A stretch of 64,000 nucleotides of DNA from Aphrophora alni. Lineage: Eukaryota; Arthropoda; Insecta; Hemiptera; Aphrophoridae. The DNA lies in NCBI GenBank assembly GCA_963513935.1, contig OY740768.1, forward strand, positions 63,096,786-63,160,785, given 5' to 3'. Numbering within the stretch: the stretch's first letter is position 1; every line of letters begins with the position of its first letter. Of this stretch, positions 61,309 to 64,000 are shown in pieces. Under the pieces are notes generated by a model. That model made no database searches. It was not told the origin of the DNA and saw nothing but the letters and a program-made list of their open reading frames with translations. A program made the translations under genes and the position numbers.

Positions 61309-62409
61309 CGATAACCATCCTAGTGATGTATGAAACATGTACGAAATAAATATCACATTTTAACCTAGACTATAAAACTTTAATCTTCTCGAGTCATAAA
61401 ATCAATAACAGATTATTTTTAAAACATTTAACAAGTGTAATATTTCAAAAAGGAAGAGATATATTTACTCATATCAATACTTTCAAATCAATATAAATTT
61501 GTTCTTATAGTTAAATCGGAATAGCATCATTAGTTTTATTTTCGATCTATATTTTGTAGACTATTCTCCAGAACCAATGTCTCTGAAACTAGGTCCAACT
61601 TAAACTAGGTTTATTTATTGCTGATTTTATAATATGTTATGTAAATATGAATTTTAAATTTTGCAAAGACAAATCTTATAAATAGTTCCAATATTTGTTT
61701 GGAAATTCCTTTGACAGATCATAAGTTTTAACTGGTACTCATTTCCGTGAAATCAACAAAACATGTGGAAAGTTCTGTTTTCAAATAAAAGAAAACACAG
61801 TTTTCCGCAATATACACTTTATTTGTTCCAGACGACATTTCATTCACCTAACAATTTCCGATCCAAAGTCCGATATTGATATTCTGGTGGGTTATTTTTA
61901 ATGAATATGTTATTAATTCTACCACAAAGATTTATAATTTATTTTTTACTTGTAAATACCTATTGGAATTACAAAATATAAGAGGAAAGTGAAATCTATT
62001 CACATAAGAAAGGTACATGGAACGAAATGGACATTAAAAGACAATAAAAATTAAGGTAAAAAAATATATAAAATCTTTCGAGTAAGATGTGTATACTTAC
62101 CACTGTATGTCTACATTTCTACTACCAATAAGCAATGACTTAGTTTATTGTTGGATGGATACTTAGTCTATGAAACGTTTTCTTGAAGAAATAAAGATTT
62201 TATTTTAGAAAATTGTCTTTAACTGATTTAATGGTTTAAGTGGTAGTTTGCGAATTTACTTAAAATATACTTTTATAGAATTAATGATGTCGTTTTTAGT
62301 CTTACATGGTGGCTAATTTAGTTGTCGAACAGTTAGTATTTGTTGCAATTGTATTTAATATTTAAATCTCTTTGATCAGAATCAATTTCTGCGAGACCCT
62401 TTAAATACT

Positions 62410-62410
<1 letters not shown>

Positions 62411-62461
<51 letters not shown>
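62411..62461. repeat. (TA)n microsatellite
   Basis: About 25 TA repeats. Confidence 0.95.
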
Positions 62462-62463
<2 letters not shown>

Positions 62464-63459
62464 ATCGTTTCTCAGAAGAAAAGTTTCTAACCATGTAAAT
62501 AAAACACCAGAAAGTGTAGTAACTACAATCACAGGTAATAGAAAACGGACATAATGTGAAATACTGGAAATTTATGAAGTAAGAGCATATTCATTTTAGT
62601 GAAGACATATATTTGATATCTAGGTTAAATAAAATTTATAAAGTGTATATAACTTAACTAATGGAATAGACTTGTATTAAACTATAGATATTTTAATATT
62701 TTGTTTATAGTTTACTCTAATGAAATAAAATAAATTTTAAGTGTGCGATTTAGGAGAAACAATTGTTTAAGCTTAGTTATATTCAAAAAAGTATAATAAC
62801 TTTGTGTTTTTAAAAGACAACATTTATGTTCCAAACAAATTAAATTAAACAAATCTTCTGGTCATCTAATAAATCCTATAAAAAAAGTAAATAAATAAAT
62901 CCTACAATTTGTACAAAATTATGTTTTGCTGTTTCTATGTTAGGGAGAGTGTAAATATATATCTAATCCATAAAGAAAGCAATAACATATGAAGTCTAAC
63001 AACGCCTGCTGAGTAACAGGATCCATTATCTCAACATATGTTGGCGTCATGTGACGCGTGCGTCATTAGAGATTTTATTTCCTACAAGCTCAAATAAAAC
63101 AATTCCATTTCGACAACTAAAATAAACAACTGGAGTTTGTACTAATTATATGCGTGTAACGTTTTGCATATGAAACTAAATTATTATATTATCATGTTGT
63201 CATTTCTATCTAGTTCTTTAAGAAATAATTAGCAAACATATCATAAATTGATAAGATTTAAAAATGATAAATGAATTTCAAGAAAAAATAATAGCTGTTT
63301 AAAAGAAATTAACTTTAATTGTATAATATTCAATTAATCACAAACATTTTTTAATAGCAAATACGTCTCAATTTACACATACAATATATTAGAAAATAGT
63401 TTATCACAAGAAATTTATCATAAAAATCAGAAAGAACGCTAATTAGGAAAAGGAAATTT

Positions 63460-63700
63460 TTCACATCTTGGTTGACAACTTTCTTACAGATGCTATTTCA
63501 TCTTGCCTGTGGATAAACATTCACTCACACTTTCCCCTCCATTCTTGCAGTCTCGACGTTTCCTCCATACTCCGCTTTTTGCTTCATTCAATGAAATATT
63601 TTAACAAAATCCTTTCCTGGGAAACGACCTCCGTGACAGCAATTTCCCTAATAGGTTCCACGAAAAACGTTCCTTTGCGTCAACTGAATGCTTGAAAAAA
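63460..63700 (-). other. GC-richer patch, possible coding relic
   Basis: A block richer in GC than the kilobases around it. On the minus strand one phase reads EPIREIAVTEVVSQERILLK and later SKKRSMEETSRLQEWRGKCE, interrupted by two stops. On the plus strand a 75-codon frame (63468-63695) is open. The minus reading looks more protein-like (charged, helical), but I do not recognise the family. It may be an exon, a transposon relic or chance. Confidence 0.3.
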
Positions 63701-64000
63701 GGGTGATGAAAAATTGAAATTATTATTCATACACCAGGTCGCTTGATTAAATAAAACCTGAAATCTCTTTATATTTAATTCTTGCAATGAGAAAATCTTG
63801 GCGGGATATTTGATGAACGAATTCTTTATCACAAAAAATGTATATTGGGAAGTTTTAATATTATATACTTTAAAATATTAAAACAATAATAAAGCATTTA
63901 GGGCGAGTAAATTTTTAATGAATAGAAATCTTATTTGTAATTCAATAAAACGAATACATATTGAAAGACATTGAAAAAAATAATGTCAAAATAATAAAAA

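Larger units (their letters stand above)
60440..63460. other. AT-rich stretch, no gene seen
   Basis: Holds (TA)n tracts at 61276-61306 and 62411-62461. No further array islands are recognised: F, expected after E, is not visible, so the array may end or be broken here. The 60-codon minus-strand frame at 60859-61041 has no family signature. Confidence 0.5.

Overview
This is a very AT-rich, gene-poor stretch of a eukaryotic, almost certainly animal, genome. The evidence is long non-coding sequence, many (TA)n, (GA)n and (CA)n microsatellites, minisatellites, and decayed non-LTR retrotransposons and hAT-type DNA transposons. The transposon types and the base composition fit an arthropod best, but that is an inference. 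I find no intact, confidently functional protein-coding gene. Nearly all open frames are chance frames or repeat translations.

The main structure is a hidden higher-order organisation. At least nine short 'islands' of about 130-380 bp, here named A to I, recur through the window in a fixed order: A (TATA-box island), H, I, (J satellite), B, C, D, E, F, G, then A again. The islands are clearly alike between copies and visibly richer in GC than the surroundings. The DNA between them is so diverged that I cannot align it by eye. Island C occurs six times (about 7.1, 18.3, 25.6, 33.0, 43.8 and 56.0 kb). The shortest intervals between C copies are about 7.3 kb, which suggests a basic unit near that size. 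Longer intervals carry inserted transposons or satellites. The window is therefore an old, head-to-tail tandem array of a roughly 7 kb unit, with about six copies visible and the flanks of others. Island A carries a TATAAATA box in a conserved context and points right, so each unit could be a promoter plus a long non-coding transcript. This is inference and needs RNA data. Island E is inverted in two places.

Layout: unit 0/1, F (0.9 kb), G (2.7), A (3.5), H-I (4.2-4.7), a 53-bp-period satellite J (5.05-6.26), B (6.5), C (7.1), D (8.2), E (9.8). Unit 2, F (10.6), then a transposon graveyard (hAT relic 11.0-11.6; relic of a second element 12.0-14.0, minus strand; RTE-like LINE relic 14.3-15.2, minus strand) where G and A are expected, then H, I, B, C, D, E (16.5-19.9). 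Unit 3, F, G, A, H, I (20.6-23.0), a small Penelope/hammerhead-like fragment (23.6), B, C, D, E (25.0-27.9) and a second, inverted E (28.5-28.8). Unit 4, A, H, I, B, C (30.0-33.3), inverted E (35.3). Unit 5, F (37.4), A (40.9), I, C, D, E (42.0-46.7), then a 2.5 kb Jockey-like LINE (48.05-50.6, minus strand) and another transposon-protein relic (50.6-51.1). Unit 6, A (52.7), a simple-repeat cluster with a 27-bp minisatellite (53.6-54.6), C (56.0), a 1.1 kb TIR element (56.85-57.94), D (58.0), E (60.1). The last 3.5 kb holds AT-rich sequence and one GC-richer patch.
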